Shown here: in pieces, positions 9,397-19,797 of the stretch | Numbering within the stretch: position 1 is the first letter of the stretch | Layout of the letters: each line of letters begins with the position of its first letter | DNA from: Erythrobacter mangrovi | GTDB taxonomy: Bacteria; Pseudomonadota; Alphaproteobacteria; Sphingomonadales; Sphingomonadaceae | Length of the DNA stretch: 64,000 nt | NCBI RefSeq assembly: GCF_013260645.1 | Contig: NZ_CP053921.1 | Location: 248,001-312,000 of the forward strand | Reading direction: 5' to 3' | Notes under the pieces: model-generated | What the model was told of the DNA's origin: nothing | Database searches by the model: none | Seen by the model: the letters and a program-made list of their open reading frames with translations, nothing else | Position numbers and translations under genes: made by a program

Positions 9397-10683
9397 TCAA
9401 AAATACTCACGCACCGCCTGTACGACACGGTTCACCAGACCGAGCCCCGAATAGCGCCGCGTCGGCTGATAACGGGGGCCAACGGATCGGATATCGATCG
9501 GGTCGTCGGCGGCATAGAGGCATAGGCCGGCGAGCGTCGCGAAGCCGGGTGTTGCATGGGCTTCAGGCAAGCCCGTCAACGTCGGCGCCTTGCCGATACG
9601 CACTGGTCGCCCCAGGGCACCCTGCATGAATTCGGCAATGCCGTGCAGTTCGGCACCACCACCGGTCAGCACCACCTGACCACCCTGGGATCCACCGAAA
9701 CCCAGCGTTTTCAGCGCCTTGCCGATCTCCCCGCTCATCACCCCAAGGCGGTCCGTGACAATCGCGACCAGTTCCGCGCGAGGAATGCGATTGTGCTCGT
9801 CAGCCCCACGTGCCAGCCGCCCGCCGGGTTCCTCGCCCGGCGCGTTGACCGGCACCATCTCACGGTGGTCGGTCGGCGTGGCGATCGCCGAGCCCGAAAC
9901 GCATTTGAGCCGCTCGGCCTGGCTGCGGCGAATGCCCAGCGAAGAAGCGATGGCATCGGTGATATCGTTGGAGCCGACCGGGATCGATCGTAGGCCCAGT
10001 AGCATCCCCGCGGCATGGACCGAAACATTGGTGACTTGCGCGCCGATCTCGACCACCGCCACGCCAAGGTCGCGCTCTTCGGCCGACAGGCAGGCATAGG
10101 CGGCAGCCAGCGGGCTGGCGACCACGCCCTCCACGTCGAGATGTGCGCCCTGCACCGCTTCGATCAGATTGCGCACCGGCGCCCCTTCGGCGAGAGTCAC
10201 GTGCACGTCGACCCCCAGCGCCTCGGCATGGAGGCCCTTGGGATTGGCTACGCCGTGCGCCCCGTCGAGCGTATAGTGGGCCGGTTGCGCATGCAGCACC
10301 ATGCGGCCATCGGGATGCAGGTGGTCGCGCGCCGCATAGAGCAGGTGCTCGATGTCGTCTTCCTCGATCCGCCGCCCGCCGATAGCGATCTCGACGCTGG
10401 CAATGCGGCTGGACAGCCCCGCCCCGGCGCAGCCGATCCAGACGCTGGACACGGCGGTATTGGCATTGGCTTCCGCCTTCTCCACCGCGTTGCGGATCGC
10501 GTGGCTCGCAGCGCGCATGTCGGTGATATAGCCGCGCTTGACCCCTTCGCTCGCGCGGTGGCTGGAGCCGAGGACGACCATGTCGCCATTCTCCGCCTGG
10601 CCCATGACCATGGCGGATATCCGAAACGAACCGATGTTCACCGCACCGAATACCCGGGTGATGCGCGGAGCCGAGGCAGCCAT
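9397..10683 (-). CDS. ftsA: Cell division protein FtsA
   Basis: Actin-like ATPase that tethers FtsZ to the membrane (428 aa). It has an N-terminal phosphate-1 region (VFGAVNIGSFRISAMV) and the 1C domain after it. The second nucleotide loop is VAVVEIGAQVTNVSV, the adenosine motif is VVLTGGGAEL, and a C-terminal amphipathic peptide (GLVNRVVQAVREYF) serves as membrane-targeting sequence. The open frame runs upstream to 10917 inside ftsQ. The ATG at 10683 is chosen because it makes a TAATG one-base overlap with the ftsQ stop and yields the normal length. Confidence 0.97.
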   Translation of the reverse strand: MAASAPRITRVFGAVNIGSFRISAMVMGQAENGDMVVLGSSHRASEGVKRGYITDMRAASHAIRNAVEKAEANANTAVSSVWIGCAGAGLSSRIASVEIAIGGRRIEEDDIEHLLYAARDHLHPDGRMVLHAQPAHYTLDGAHGVANPKGLHAEALGVDVHVTLAEGAPVRNLIEAVQGAHLDVEGVVASPLAAAYACLSAEERDLGVAVVEIGAQVTNVSVHAAGMLLGLRSIPVGSNDITDAIASSLGIRRSQAERLKCVSGSAIATPTDHREMVPVNAPGEEPGGRLARGADEHNRIPRAELVAIVTDRLGVMSGEIGKALKTLGFGGSQGGQVVLTGGGAELHGIAEFMQGALGRPVRIGKAPTLTGLPEAHATPGFATLAGLCLYAADDPIDIRSVGPRYQPTRRYSGLGLVNRVVQAVREYF

Positions 10684-11591
10684 TATTCGGGCCTCCCGGT
10701 GAGCGCCATCTGCTTGGGGCACGGGCCGTCCTGGCAACGCAGGTAGGCACGGTCGGGCACGCGCATATCGATCGCGATCGGCTTGCCGCCGATCAGGCGG
10801 TGCATCCCGTCGAGCTGGGCGAACTTGACCAGCGCGGGTGCACCCAGGTCGCCTTCGGGCAACGCCAGCAACTGACCGGTCTTGAAGGTCAGGTTCCAAC
10901 GGCGGTTGCCGACCCATTCGGCGGAGGCGATCTGCGGCTTCAGCGCCGGCGCCGCGTCGAGCAGCTTGCCGAGTTCCTCAACCTGCAATTGCGCGCCGGG
11001 GCCTTCGATCAGCAGCTTGCCCTTGGCGTTCGCAGTGCTGATCGGCTCAAGCTCGTGACCCTGTCCGTCGACCAGCACCAGCCGACCCGGCTTGGCCAGT
11101 ACCGCATGCGGTACGCGCTCGACGATATCGACCTTGAGCGTATCGGGCAGCTGGCGCGAAACCCGTGCATCGGCGACCCAGGGCAGTTGGAGCAATCGCT
11201 CGCGCACCATGTCCAGATCGACCAGCGGCATGGGCCGCGCCTGTTCGGCAAGCACGCGCTCATAGATGAGCTGTTCGTTCATCCGCTCGACGCCCGACAC
11301 GCGCACCTTCTTCACTTCGAAGCCGACGCGCGAGGCCGACTTGGCCATTTCCTCGCGAGCGATCTCGGGCAGGCCGGCATAGCTGGCGATGGTCCAGGTG
11401 ATCGCCAGCCCGACCAGCACGATCGAGGTGAGGAAGAACCGGTGCCACTGCTCGTCGGTAAACGGCAGTGCGGCCATGGTCTGGTCGAGCAGACCGCTGG
11501 TGCGCTTGCGCGCGGCATGCGCAGTCTGGCTGCGGCTGCGCGCGGCGGCGGAACGGCGGACGCCCTGCTGCTTGCGGGTAACCTTAGCCAT
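10683..11591 (-). CDS. ftsQ: Cell division protein FtsQ
   Basis: Bitopic divisome protein (302 aa) that bridges FtsL and other septal proteins. It has a basic cytoplasmic N-terminus (1-45) and one transmembrane helix at about 53-72. A POTRA domain follows, starting at FEVKKVRVSGVERM and containing the LPWVADARVSRQLPDTLKVDIVERVP block. The periplasmic beta domain follows. The start at 11591 (MAKVTRKQQ) overlaps the ddl stop by 8 bp. An upstream in-frame codon at 11615 is less likely. Confidence 0.95.
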   Translation of the reverse strand: MAKVTRKQQGVRRSAAARSRSQTAHAARKRTSGLLDQTMAALPFTDEQWHRFFLTSIVLVGLAITWTIASYAGLPEIAREEMAKSASRVGFEVKKVRVSGVERMNEQLIYERVLAEQARPMPLVDLDMVRERLLQLPWVADARVSRQLPDTLKVDIVERVPHAVLAKPGRLVLVDGQGHELEPISTANAKGKLLIEGPGAQLQVEELGKLLDAAPALKPQIASAEWVGNRRWNLTFKTGQLLALPEGDLGAPALVKFAQLDGMHRLIGGKPIAIDMRVPDRAYLRCQDGPCPKQMALTGRPE

Positions 11592-12558
11592 CGCCCCCCC
11601 TCGCCCTGGCAGCATGGTCGCGCAAGGCAGCCGCGACGATCATCTCGCACAGCTCGCCGTAATCGATGCCCATGTACTTGGCCTGTTCGGGCACCAGGCT
11701 GAGCTGGGTCATGCCCGGCTGGGTATTGGTCTCGAGCACGAACAGTCCACTCTCGCCATGCTCTTCGTCCCAGCGGAAGTCGGTGCGGCTGGTGCCCCGG
11801 CAACCCAGCACCTTATGCGCCTTCAAGGCGTATTCGAGGCACAGGTCGCGAATGTGGTCGGGGATCTCGGCCGGGCAGACATGTTCGGTCATGCCTTCGG
11901 TGTACTTGGCATCGAAATCGTAGAAGCCGCTCTTGGTCTTGAGCTCGGTAACCGCCAATGCGCGCGGTCCCTCGGGGAAATCGATCACCGCCGTCGTCAT
12001 CTCGCGACCCTTGATATAGGGTTCGGCGAGCAGCTCGGCGAATTCCTGCCACGGCCCCTTGGCGTTGGGCGCGATGGGGTTGCCGTAATTCCCCTCCGCC
12101 GTGACAATCGCCACGCCGACCGAGCTGCCTTCATTGACCGGCTTGAGCACATAGGGCCGCGCCATCGGGTCGCCCTGATGGAGATCCGCGCTCTTCACGA
12201 TCCGCCCGCCGGGCATCGGGATGCCATGCGGAACCAGCGCATTCTTGGTCAGCTGCTTGTCGATCGCGATGACCGAGGTCGCCAGGCCAGAATGGGTATA
12301 GGGCACACCCATCAGGTCGAGCATGCCCTGCACGGTGCCATCTTCACCCGGCACGCCATGCAGCGCGTTGAAGACCACGTCAGGGGCCACTTCGGCGATC
12401 CGCGCAGCTACTTGCCGGTCCATGTCGATCCGCGTCACGCGATGCCCACGCGCCTCCAGCGCCTTGGCGACACCTTCGCCCGACATGAGGCTGACAGGCC
12501 GTTCATTGGCCCATCCACCCATGAGAACGGCGATATGGAGCTTGGGGAGATCAGTCAT
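11584..12558 (-). CDS. ddl: D-alanine--D-alanine ligase
   Basis: ATP-grasp enzyme (324 aa) that makes the D-Ala-D-Ala dipeptide for the UDP-MurNAc pentapeptide. The N-terminal VLMGGWANERPVSLMSG matches the usual serine-containing substrate loop. FNALHGVPGEDGTVQGMLD, the KPVNEGSSVGV ATP-binding segment and the metal-binding end FVLETNTQPGMTQLSLVPEQA are all present. It is of the DdlB type, as expected inside a dcw cluster. It starts 12 bp after the murB stop and overlaps ftsQ by 8 bp. Confidence 0.97.
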   Translation of the reverse strand: MTDLPKLHIAVLMGGWANERPVSLMSGEGVAKALEARGHRVTRIDMDRQVAARIAEVAPDVVFNALHGVPGEDGTVQGMLDLMGVPYTHSGLATSVIAIDKQLTKNALVPHGIPMPGGRIVKSADLHQGDPMARPYVLKPVNEGSSVGVAIVTAEGNYGNPIAPNAKGPWQEFAELLAEPYIKGREMTTAVIDFPEGPRALAVTELKTKSGFYDFDAKYTEGMTEHVCPAEIPDHIRDLCLEYALKAHKVLGCRGTSRTDFRWDEEHGESGLFVLETNTQPGMTQLSLVPEQAKYMGIDYGELCEMIVAAALRDHAARARGGDG

Positions 12559-12570
12559 TGCATGTCTTTC

Positions 12571-13542
12571 CTACGGTCGCCCCACGCGTTGAATTTCCCA
12601 TTCGAGTTCGACGCCCGAATTGGCGTAAACCCGGCGCTTCACTTCCTCGCCCAGCCCTTCGATGTCGGCACTGGTCGCATCGCCCGTGTTGATGAGGAAG
12701 TTGGTGTGCTTTTCACTGACCTGTGCGCCGCCCATGCGGAAGCCGCGACAGCCGGCGGCATCGACCAGTTCCCAGGCCTTTTGTCCGGGAGGGTTCTTGA
12801 AGGTCGACCCGCCAGTCTTGGTACGCAGCGGTTGCGAAGCCTCGCGTGCCGCGGCGATCCGGTTCATCTCCGCGCCGATCGCCACCGGATCTCCGGGCAC
12901 GCCCTTGAAGCGCGCGCCGACCACCACCGCGCCGTCGGGCAGGTCGGAATGGCGATAGGTATAGTGCAGGTCGGCAGCGGGGAGCGTGAACATCTGCCCA
13001 TCGGGCAAGACCACGTCGCAGTCGACCAGGACGTCGCTGACCTCGCGCCCATAGGCGCCGCCATTCATGCGGACGAAGCCGCCGGCGGTGCCAGGGATGC
13101 CGCGCATGAATTCCATGCCCGCAATCCCGGCGTCGCGGGCCGCCGAAGCGACAAGGATGCCATGCGCCCCGCCGCCACAGGCGAGCACGCAATGGTCGCG
13201 CACCTCGATTTCGGCAAAGGCCTTGCCGAGCCTTATGACTACGCCCGGCACGCCGCCATCGCGCACGATCAGGTTGGAGCCGAGACCCAACGCCATGACC
13301 GGCAGGTTTCCACCCAGCCGTTCCAGGAACACGCGCAGGTCATCGAGATCGGCGGGTTCGAACAGCCAGTCGGCGTTGCCACCGCTCTTGAACCAGACGA
13401 GCTTGGCCAATGGCGCATTGCGGGTCAACTTGCCGCGTAGTCCGGCGGTCGAGACGGGCGTTGCCACCGCGCCTTCGACCTCGCAGTCGGGCGCCATGCC
13501 ATTGTCACGGTTCCACACATCGCCGGGCTGGCGAATGGTCAT
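12571..13542 (-). CDS. murB: UDP-N-acetylmuramate dehydrogenase MurB
   Basis: FAD enzyme (323 aa) that reduces UDP-GlcNAc-enolpyruvate to UDP-MurNAc. Visible motifs are [40 protein letters not shown] (FAD binding) and [23 protein letters not shown]. The catalytic serine segment is [21 protein letters not shown]. It is the type II form typical of alphaproteobacteria, with the tyrosine loop absent. The start at 13542 gives an ATGA overlap with murC; the open frame begins earlier at 13587 inside murC. Confidence 0.96.
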   Translation of the reverse strand: MTIRQPGDVWNRDNGMAPDCEVEGAVATPVSTAGLRGKLTRNAPLAKLVWFKSGGNADWLFEPADLDDLRVFLERLGGNLPVMALGLGSNLIVRDGGVPGVVIRLGKAFAEIEVRDHCVLACGGGAHGILVASAARDAGIAGMEFMRGIPGTAGGFVRMNGGAYGREVSDVLVDCDVVLPDGQMFTLPAADLHYTYRHSDLPDGAVVVGARFKGVPGDPVAIGAEMNRIAAAREASQPLRTKTGGSTFKNPPGQKAWELVDAAGCRGFRMGGAQVSEKHTNFLINTGDATSADIEGLGEEVKRRVYANSGVELEWEIQRVGRP

Positions 13543-14963
13543 GCCACCCGCTCCTGCTCGATCCGATTGGCGAGCTCGCTGGCCCAACGGGTGATGTCAC
13601 CCGCACCAAGGCATACGACCATGTCGCCTGCCGCAATTTCATTAGCGAGCTTGCCCGCAAGGTCGGTTTCGTCGTTCACGGTCGCCGCGGACCGGTGGCC
13701 GCGCGATTTGAGGCCGGCGACCAGGGCTTCCGCATCGACGCCCTCGATCGGGTCCTCTCCCGCGGCATAGACCGGGGTGACATAGACTGTGTCGGCTTCG
13801 TTGAAGCAGGTCTGGAATTCTTCCATCAGGTCGCGCAAACGGGTGTAGCGATGCGGCTGGACCACCGCGATCACGCGTCCGTCACCCACGCTTTCGCGCG
13901 CTGCGGCAAGCACCGCCTTGATCTCTACCGGATGGTGGCCGTAATCGTCGATGATCGGCACGGAGCCGCTGCGCATGGGCACATCGCCGACCTTGGTGAA
14001 GCGACGCCGAACCCCTCCGAAGCTCGAAAAGCCGGTGCGGATGACTTCATCGCTACAGCCCATTTCGATCGCCACGGCGATCGCCGCCAGTGCGTTCTGC
14101 ACGTTGTGACGTCCGGGCATGGGAAGGCGCACGTTCTCGATCCGGCGATCCTCTTCACCGCGCTGGCGGACGATCACGTCGAAACAGTTGCCGCCCATGT
14201 CGGGACGGACGTTTACGCCGCAGATATCGGCCTGGAGCGAGAAGCCATAGGTCACCACACGGCGATCGCGGACCTTGCCGATCACGGCCTGCACTTCGGG
14301 ATGGTCGATGCACAGCACCGCCGCACCATAGAAGGGCACGTTGTGGATGAACTCGACGAAGGCATCCTTCACGCCTTCGAAATCTCCATAGTGGTCGAGG
14401 TGCTCGGGATCGATATTGGTGACAACCGCAATGGTCCCATCGAGGCGCAGGAAGCTGCCGTCGCTCTCGTCGGCTTCGACCACCATCCAGTCACTATCGC
14501 CCAGCCGGGCGTTCGAGCCATATTGTTCGATGATCCCGCCGTTGATCACGGTGGGGTCGACGCTGCCCGCATCGAGCAGCGTCGCGATCATGCTGGTGGT
14601 GGTGGTCTTTCCGTGGGTGCCCGCAACCGCAATGGTCGATTTCAGGCGCATCAGTTCGGCCAGCATCTCCGCGCGCCGCACCACCGGGATGCGGTTTTCC
14701 AGCGCATGGGCGACTTCGGGATTGGTCCGCCGGACCGCCGTCGAGGTAACGACAACGGCGGCGCCCTCGACGTTCTCCTTGGCATGGCCGATGCTCACGG
14801 CGATACCCTGCTTGCGCAGCCGCTCTACCGTCGCGCTCTCCTTCATGTCGGAGCCCTGCACGGTATAGCCCAGGTTCTTCATGACCTCGGCGATGCCGGA
14901 CATGCCGATGCCGCCGATTCCGACGAAATGGACGATGCCGATGTCGGTCGGAACGCCCCTCAT
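13539..14963 (-). CDS. murC: UDP-N-acetylmuramate--L-alanine ligase MurC
   Basis: Adds the first stem residue, L-Ala, to UDP-MurNAc (474 aa). It has the N-terminal Rossmann motif [18 protein letters not shown], the ATP-binding loop [14 protein letters not shown], the central [10 protein letters not shown] and a C-terminal domain containing [10 protein letters not shown]. The start at 14963 ([15 protein letters not shown]) forms an ATGA overlap with the murG stop. The frame stays open upstream to 15125 but that part is the murG coding region. Confidence 0.97.
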   Translation of the reverse strand: MRGVPTDIGIVHFVGIGGIGMSGIAEVMKNLGYTVQGSDMKESATVERLRKQGIAVSIGHAKENVEGAAVVVTSTAVRRTNPEVAHALENRIPVVRRAEMLAELMRLKSTIAVAGTHGKTTTTSMIATLLDAGSVDPTVINGGIIEQYGSNARLGDSDWMVVEADESDGSFLRLDGTIAVVTNIDPEHLDHYGDFEGVKDAFVEFIHNVPFYGAAVLCIDHPEVQAVIGKVRDRRVVTYGFSLQADICGVNVRPDMGGNCFDVIVRQRGEEDRRIENVRLPMPGRHNVQNALAAIAVAIEMGCSDEVIRTGFSSFGGVRRRFTKVGDVPMRSGSVPIIDDYGHHPVEIKAVLAAARESVGDGRVIAVVQPHRYTRLRDLMEEFQTCFNEADTVYVTPVYAAGEDPIEGVDAEALVAGLKSRGHRSAATVNDETDLAGKLANEIAAGDMVVCLGAGDITRWASELANRIEQERVA

Positions 14964-16156
14964 TTCGCGATCTCCTTCGCCGCGCCCTGCCCGGCCGGAA
15001 CGCCTTGCGATGCGCCACGCGCGTTGTTCCCGCCCACGCGAATGACGTCCATCATCTCCGCCCCGCCGAAACTCTCGACCAGGTCGGCAAGGTCTTCGAC
15101 TGCCTTGGGCCTGCCGCAGTTCCACGCCGCATGCGCCGCCTTGGCAAGGCCCTGCGGGTTATCGGCCAGCGCCATGATCTGCTTGGCCAGTTCCTTGCCG
15201 GTGAAGCGTTCCTGCCGGATCATGCGCGCGCCACCCGATTTGGCGAGTTCGCGCGCATTGGCGGCTTGATGGTCGTCGGTCGCGATCGGCAGCGGGATGA
15301 GGATTGCCGGGCGCCCCACTGCGGTAAGTTCGGCAATGGTCGAGGCACCGGCACGGCCGATGAACAGGTGCGCATCGGCGAGCCGTGCGGCCATGTCCTC
15401 GAAATAGGTTGCCAGCTCCGCGGGGATACCGTGTGCACGATAGCGCTCGCGCACGTTATCGAGGTCTTCGGCACGGCATTGCTGGGTGACCTGCAACCTC
15501 TGGCGCAGCGCGGGCGGGAGCATGGATAGCCCGTCGGGCACGACCTCCGAAAGCACTCGCGCGCCCTGGCTCCCCCCCGTTACGAGCACGCGCAGCAGTC
15601 CGTCTTCGGAGAATGCCGGGAACGGCTCGTCACGCAGGCTCAGCACACCGGCACGAACCGGATTGCCGACGAGGTGGACCTTGCCCTGATGCTTGGCGGC
15701 GAGCCGTTCGACTTCGGGATAGGCGGTAGCGATCGCATCGACCCGCCCCGATAGCAGGCGATTGACCCGGCCCAGCACGGCGTTCTGTTCATGCACCACC
15801 GTCGGGATCCTGGCCGAGGTCGAAGCGAGGATCGCGGGCAGAGATGGGTAGCCGCCGAAGCCGACCACGGCGCTCGGCTCGAAACTCTCGAACAGGCGCA
15901 ATGCCATGCGCCGCCCTTCGAGGACCGCCGAAATTCCCTTGACCCAATGCAGCGGGTTCTTGCCGAAACGCCCGGCCGGCAGGACATGCGCGGGCATGAA
16001 ATCGGGCTTGCCCGGAATTTCGGCACCGCGCGCATCGGTGATCAGCGCGACATGGTGGCCGCGCCGGTCAAGTTCGGTGGCGAGCGCAAAGGCAGGCAGC
16101 AGATGGCCGCCGGTACCCCCGGCAGCTAGGACGTAATGGCGGTTGGCGCCAGTCAT
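14960..16156 (-). CDS. murG: UDP-GlcNAc:lipid I N-acetylglucosaminyltransferase MurG
   Basis: Makes lipid II from lipid I on the inner face of the cytoplasmic membrane. The 398-aa GT-B fold enzyme shows the G-loops [12 protein letters not shown] and [11 protein letters not shown], plus [11 protein letters not shown] and the HEQNAVLG segment. The UDP-sugar-binding block is [26 protein letters not shown]. It carries an extra C-terminal tail of about 40 residues, Gly/Ala-rich, beyond the usual end. The start at 16156 gives an ATGA overlap with ftsW. Confidence 0.97.
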   Translation of the reverse strand: MTGANRHYVLAAGGTGGHLLPAFALATELDRRGHHVALITDARGAEIPGKPDFMPAHVLPAGRFGKNPLHWVKGISAVLEGRRMALRLFESFEPSAVVGFGGYPSLPAILASTSARIPTVVHEQNAVLGRVNRLLSGRVDAIATAYPEVERLAAKHQGKVHLVGNPVRAGVLSLRDEPFPAFSEDGLLRVLVTGGSQGARVLSEVVPDGLSMLPPALRQRLQVTQQCRAEDLDNVRERYRAHGIPAELATYFEDMAARLADAHLFIGRAGASTIAELTAVGRPAILIPLPIATDDHQAANARELAKSGGARMIRQERFTGKELAKQIMALADNPQGLAKAAHAAWNCGRPKAVEDLADLVESFGGAEMMDVIRVGGNNARGASQGVPAGQGAAKEIAK

Positions 16157-17421
16157 GGAAAAATCTCGCGCGGCTTGCGACCCGTATGCTCGGTCGTCGA
16201 TTCCGCCTGCCCGAATCCGATGAGGTCGCCAAGCCCCTTGGTCCGGCTTTTGAGGAACGGATTGCGCCGCGTCACCGCGATCAGCAGGCCAACGCCCATG
16301 CACACCGCAATTGTCGAGGAGCCGCCATAGCTGACCAGCGGCAGGGTCATGCCCTTGGAGGGGAACAGCTGCAGGTTGACCAGCATGTTGATGAAGGCCT
16401 GTCCGCCGAGCAATGCGATGAGGCCTGTCCCCGCGAGCAGCGCGAACAGGTCTTCCTCATCCACCAGCCGCATCAGCACCCGACCGACGATGGCGAGGTA
16501 CAGCAGCAGGATCACCGCGCAGGCGATCAGCCCGAATTCCTCGCCGATGACGCTGAAGATATAGTCCGTATGGGCTTCGGGCAGGCTCATCTTGCGGATG
16601 CCCAGCCCATAGCCCGCGCCGGTCCACCCGCCTGCCAGCAAGGTGCGGCTGGCAAGGTCGACCTGGTCGAAGGCCGTGCCGCCACCCATGAAGGCATCGA
16701 TACGGTGGCGCGCGTTGTCATAGAGAAAATAGGTCGCGGTGAGGCCGACCAGCGCCCCGCCGACCACGCCGCCCAAGCGCTTCACGTCCACGCCGGAGAG
16801 GACCACCATCACGAACCACACACCCGCAAACAGGATCGTGCCGCCGAAATCGGGCTGCAGCATCATCAATATGGCGATGGTACCGAACAGCGCGGTGGCG
16901 ATCCACAGCACGGGCAGGTTGGGATCGCGGACCTTCCACGACAGGATCCACGCCAGCGTGATCGCATAGCCAGCCTTGAGGAACTCGGACGGCTGGAACT
17001 GCATGCCGATATTGATCCAGCGCCGCGCGCCGTTGATCTCCGGCCCGACGATCGGGACCAGGAACAGCAGCCCCAACATCCCGCCCGCTAACAGGACGCC
17101 GAAGCGCCGCGCATTGTCCCGATTGAGCAGCGACACGCCGAACATCACTCCCAGGCCCAGCACCTGCCAGGCGACGTGGCGATAGAAGAAGTAGAGCGGG
17201 TCGAGCGTCTCGCTCGCGGTCGACAGACGGTCGGCACTTGCGGGCGATGCGGCGGCGACGGCGATCGTACCGAAGCTCATCAACAGCAGCACCAGCAGCA
17301 GCAACACACGGTCGATCTCGCGCCACCAGATCTTGAGCTCGGCCCAGCGCGACAGCTTGTGCCGTGGCAGGTGCATCGGTTGGCGCTTGCCGGGGACATA
17401 GGGCTGCATGGTGGGGGTCAT
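16153..17421 (-). CDS. ftsW: Septal peptidoglycan glycosyltransferase FtsW
   Basis: SEDS-family polymerase (422 aa) working with FtsI. A basic N-terminus is followed by about ten transmembrane segments. Conserved SEDS features include the NGARRWINIGMQFQPSEFLKAG region, LQPDFGGTI (with the catalytic-region Asp), the large extracytoplasmic loop with TDYIFSVIGEEFGL, and the closing GMTLPLVSYGGSS. The start forms an ATGA overlap with murD and the end an ATGA overlap with murG. Confidence 0.97.
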   Translation of the reverse strand: MTPTMQPYVPGKRQPMHLPRHKLSRWAELKIWWREIDRVLLLLVLLLMSFGTIAVAAASPASADRLSTASETLDPLYFFYRHVAWQVLGLGVMFGVSLLNRDNARRFGVLLAGGMLGLLFLVPIVGPEINGARRWINIGMQFQPSEFLKAGYAITLAWILSWKVRDPNLPVLWIATALFGTIAILMMLQPDFGGTILFAGVWFVMVVLSGVDVKRLGGVVGGALVGLTATYFLYDNARHRIDAFMGGGTAFDQVDLASRTLLAGGWTGAGYGLGIRKMSLPEAHTDYIFSVIGEEFGLIACAVILLLYLAIVGRVLMRLVDEEDLFALLAGTGLIALLGGQAFINMLVNLQLFPSKGMTLPLVSYGGSSTIAVCMGVGLLIAVTRRNPFLKSRTKGLGDLIGFGQAESTTEHTGRKPREIFP

Positions 17422-18713
17422 TTCAGCGCCTCCACCAGCTCGCGGAAGTGATCGCCACGCTGCTCGAAATCGCGATACTGATCGAAACTGGCGCAGGCAG
17501 GCGAGAGCAGGACGGTATCTCCTGGCTGGGCCTTGGAGGCAGCGGATGAGACCGCGCGATCGAGTGTTTCACACTGCTCGACCGGAAGGCGGCCTTCCAG
17601 CAGCGCGGCGAAATCCGGCCCTGCCTTGCCGATGGTATAGGCGGCCTTCACATGGCCAAGCTCGGCCTCGCACTCGCCAAGCCCCGGCTCCTTGGCAAGC
17701 CCACCCAGGATCCAGTGAATGTTGTCGAACGCCGCCAGCGCAGGGGCCGAGGCGGCGGTGTTGGTGCCCTTGCTGTCGTTGATATAGGCGGCACCCCGCA
17801 ACTCGCGCACTCGCTCCATCCGGTGCGGAAGGCCGCAGTAACTTGCGAGCGCAGCATTGACCGTAAGCCGATCGATTCCAAGATCGAAGGCCACGGCCCA
17901 GGCCGCGTAGGCATTCTGGGCGTTGTGTGGACCCTGCAACGATGACGCGCCGCTAAGATCTAGGAAGTCGCTGTCCTTAGCCGCCGGGTTCAGCGTGGTA
18001 ATTTCACCCGGTCCTTCGATAGCCAGGATTGCTTCGTGCACCGCCGGATCGGAGCTGGCATCGACAGCCGTGCCCTCGCTCGATTGCATGGTGAAGAGCC
18101 GCAACTTGGAAGCCCGATAGGCTTCAAAACCCTCATACCGATCGAGATGATCCGGCGTCACATTGAGCAACACCGCGACATCGCAATCGAGCGAATAGGT
18201 CAGGTCGATCTGGTAGCTCGACAGCTCGAGCACATAGACCCCGCCCTTGAGCAATGGCTCCTGCTCGAGGATCGGCAGGCCAATATTGCCGCCCATGGTG
18301 GTCGGCACGCCCGCGGTCTTGAGGATGTGGTGGACCAGCGCGGTGGTGGTCGATTTGCCGTTGGTGCCGGTGATGCCGACGACCTTGTGTGGCGGGAGTT
18401 CAGCCCGCGCCTGCGCGAAGAGTTCGATATCGCCGATCACCGGCACGCCGAAGCTGTCGGCATGCGGCTTAATCGGATGCGTGTTGAGCGGGACGCCGGG
18501 GCTGACGACCACGCCAGCGAAGCCCGTCAGGTCCGCCTCAACCGGATCGGCCAGTTCGACGCGACCTGCGAACTCGGCACGCGCCTCTTCGCGGCTATCC
18601 CACGCCAGCACCTCGGCCCCGCTCGCCAGCAGCGCCTCGACCGTCGCCCGACCGGAGCGCGCCAGTCCGAGGACGGCGTATTTCTTTCCAGACCAGGCGG
18701 ACGAGGTGATCAT
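17418..18713 (-). CDS. murD: UDP-N-acetylmuramoylalanine--D-glutamate ligase MurD
   Basis: Adds D-Glu to UDP-MurNAc-L-Ala (431 aa). It has the N-terminal [18 protein letters not shown]ossmann segment and the ATP loop [30 protein letters not shown] and the C-terminal [20 protein letters not shown] block complete the family pattern, with [22 protein letters not shown] near the end. It overlaps mraY and ftsW by ATGA at both ends. Confidence 0.97.
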   Translation of the reverse strand: MITSSAWSGKKYAVLGLARSGRATVEALLASGAEVLAWDSREEARAEFAGRVELADPVEADLTGFAGVVVSPGVPLNTHPIKPHADSFGVPVIGDIELFAQARAELPPHKVVGITGTNGKSTTTALVHHILKTAGVPTTMGGNIGLPILEQEPLLKGGVYVLELSSYQIDLTYSLDCDVAVLLNVTPDHLDRYEGFEAYRASKLRLFTMQSSEGTAVDASSDPAVHEAILAIEGPGEITTLNPAAKDSDFLDLSGASSLQGPHNAQNAYAAWAVAFDLGIDRLTVNAALASYCGLPHRMERVRELRGAAYINDSKGTNTAASAPALAAFDNIHWILGGLAKEPGLGECEAELGHVKAAYTIGKAGPDFAALLEGRLPVEQCETLDRAVSSAASKAQPGDTVLLSPACASFDQYRDFEQRGDHFRELVEALK

Positions 18714-19780
18714 CTTAACTTGAGCGTCGCGAGCCCCATGAGTGCGAGCACGATGGCGACAATCCAGAAGCGGATCACGACCTTGCTCTCGGACCAGCCG
18801 AGCTGCTCGAAATGGTGGTGGATCGGGGCCATACGGAAAACCCGGCGTCCGGTACGCTTGAACCAGAAGACCTGGATGATGACGCTGAGCGCCTCGAACA
18901 CGAACAGCCCGCCCACGATGGCCAGCACGACTTCATGGTGCGTCGCCACCGCGATGGCGCCGAGCGCGCCGCCGAGTGCCAGCGATCCCGTATCGCCCAT
19001 GAAAACGGCGGCGGGCGGCGCATTGAACCACAGGAAGGCGAGCCCCGCCCCCATGATCGCGGCGCAGAAGATCGCCAGTTCGCCCGCACCCTCGACATAG
19101 GGAATGCCGAGATAGGTCGAATAGTCGACGCGCCCAACGAGGTAGGCGATGATCGCAAAGGTCCCGGCAGCGATGATTACCGGCATCGTTGCCAGCCCAT
19201 CGAGCCCGTCGGTCAGGTTTACCGCATTGCCCGCCCCGACGATGACGATCGCGGCGAAGGCGAAATAGAGGAAGCCCAGCTCGATCCCGAAGTCATTGAC
19301 GAAGGGGACATAGAGGAATGTGTTGATCTGGCTGACGGTGATATATGCCGCGATCCCCGCAACTGTGAACTCCAACAACAGCCGCACCCGCGCGGAGACG
19401 CCCTTGTGGCTGGCCTTGGAGACCTTGTCGTAATCGTCGAGGAAACCGATGATCCCGAAGCCCAGCGTCACCGCCAGGCAGGACCAGATGAAGGGATTGC
19501 GCAGGTCCATCCAGATCAGCACCGAGAGGAACAGGCTGATCAGGATCATCAACCCGCCCATCGTCGGCGTGCCTCGCTTGGCGAGGTGCGATTGCGGCCC
19601 GTCCTCACGGATCGGCTGACCCTTGCCCTGGCGCACGCGCAGCATGGCGATGAACCGCGGGCCGATCAGCAGGCCGATGACCAGGGCGGTCATCAGCGTC
19701 GCCCCGGCGCGAAAGGTCTGATAGCGCACGAGATTGAAGGCGCCTTCGAAGTTCAACCATTCGGCGAGCAGGTACAGCAA
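18710..19780 (-). CDS. mraY: Phospho-MurNAc-pentapeptide transferase MraY (TTG start)
   Basis: Integral membrane enzyme that makes lipid I (356 aa, about ten transmembrane helices). It has the [17 protein letters not shown] motif, the Asp-rich [10 protein letters not shown], the [13 protein letters not shown] block, [12 protein letters not shown] and the [13 protein letters not shown] loop. No in-frame ATG lies at the proper N-terminus. Reading TTG at 19780-19778 as start gives M-L-Y-L-L-A-E-W, which aligns with the conserved beginning of known MraY proteins. GAGAGAGG lies 5 bp before it, at 19793-19786. It starts 17 bp after murF, the widest gap between the mur genes. Confidence 0.95.
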   Translation of the reverse strand: MLYLLAEWLNFEGAFNLVRYQTFRAGATLMTALVIGLLIGPRFIAMLRVRQGKGQPIREDGPQSHLAKRGTPTMGGLMILISLFLSVLIWMDLRNPFIWSCLAVTLGFGIIGFLDDYDKVSKASHKGVSARVRLLLEFTVAGIAAYITVSQINTFLYVPFVNDFGIELGFLYFAFAAIVIVGAGNAVNLTDGLDGLATMPVIIAAGTFAIIAYLVGRVDYSTYLGIPYVEGAGELAIFCAAIMGAGLAFLWFNAPPAAVFMGDTGSLALGGALGAIAVATHHEVVLAIVGGLFVFEALSVIIQVFWFKRTGRRVFRMAPIHHHFEQLGWSESKVVIRFWIVAIVLALMGLATLKLR

Positions 19781-19797
19781 TTGGGCCTCTCTCGCGC

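Noticed and set aside
11389-13440. 683-codon open frame on the plus strand opposite ftsQ, ddl and murB
   Set aside because: It lies antisense to three convincingly conserved genes and has no domain, ribosome site or plausible composition; high-GC third positions keep such antisense frames open.
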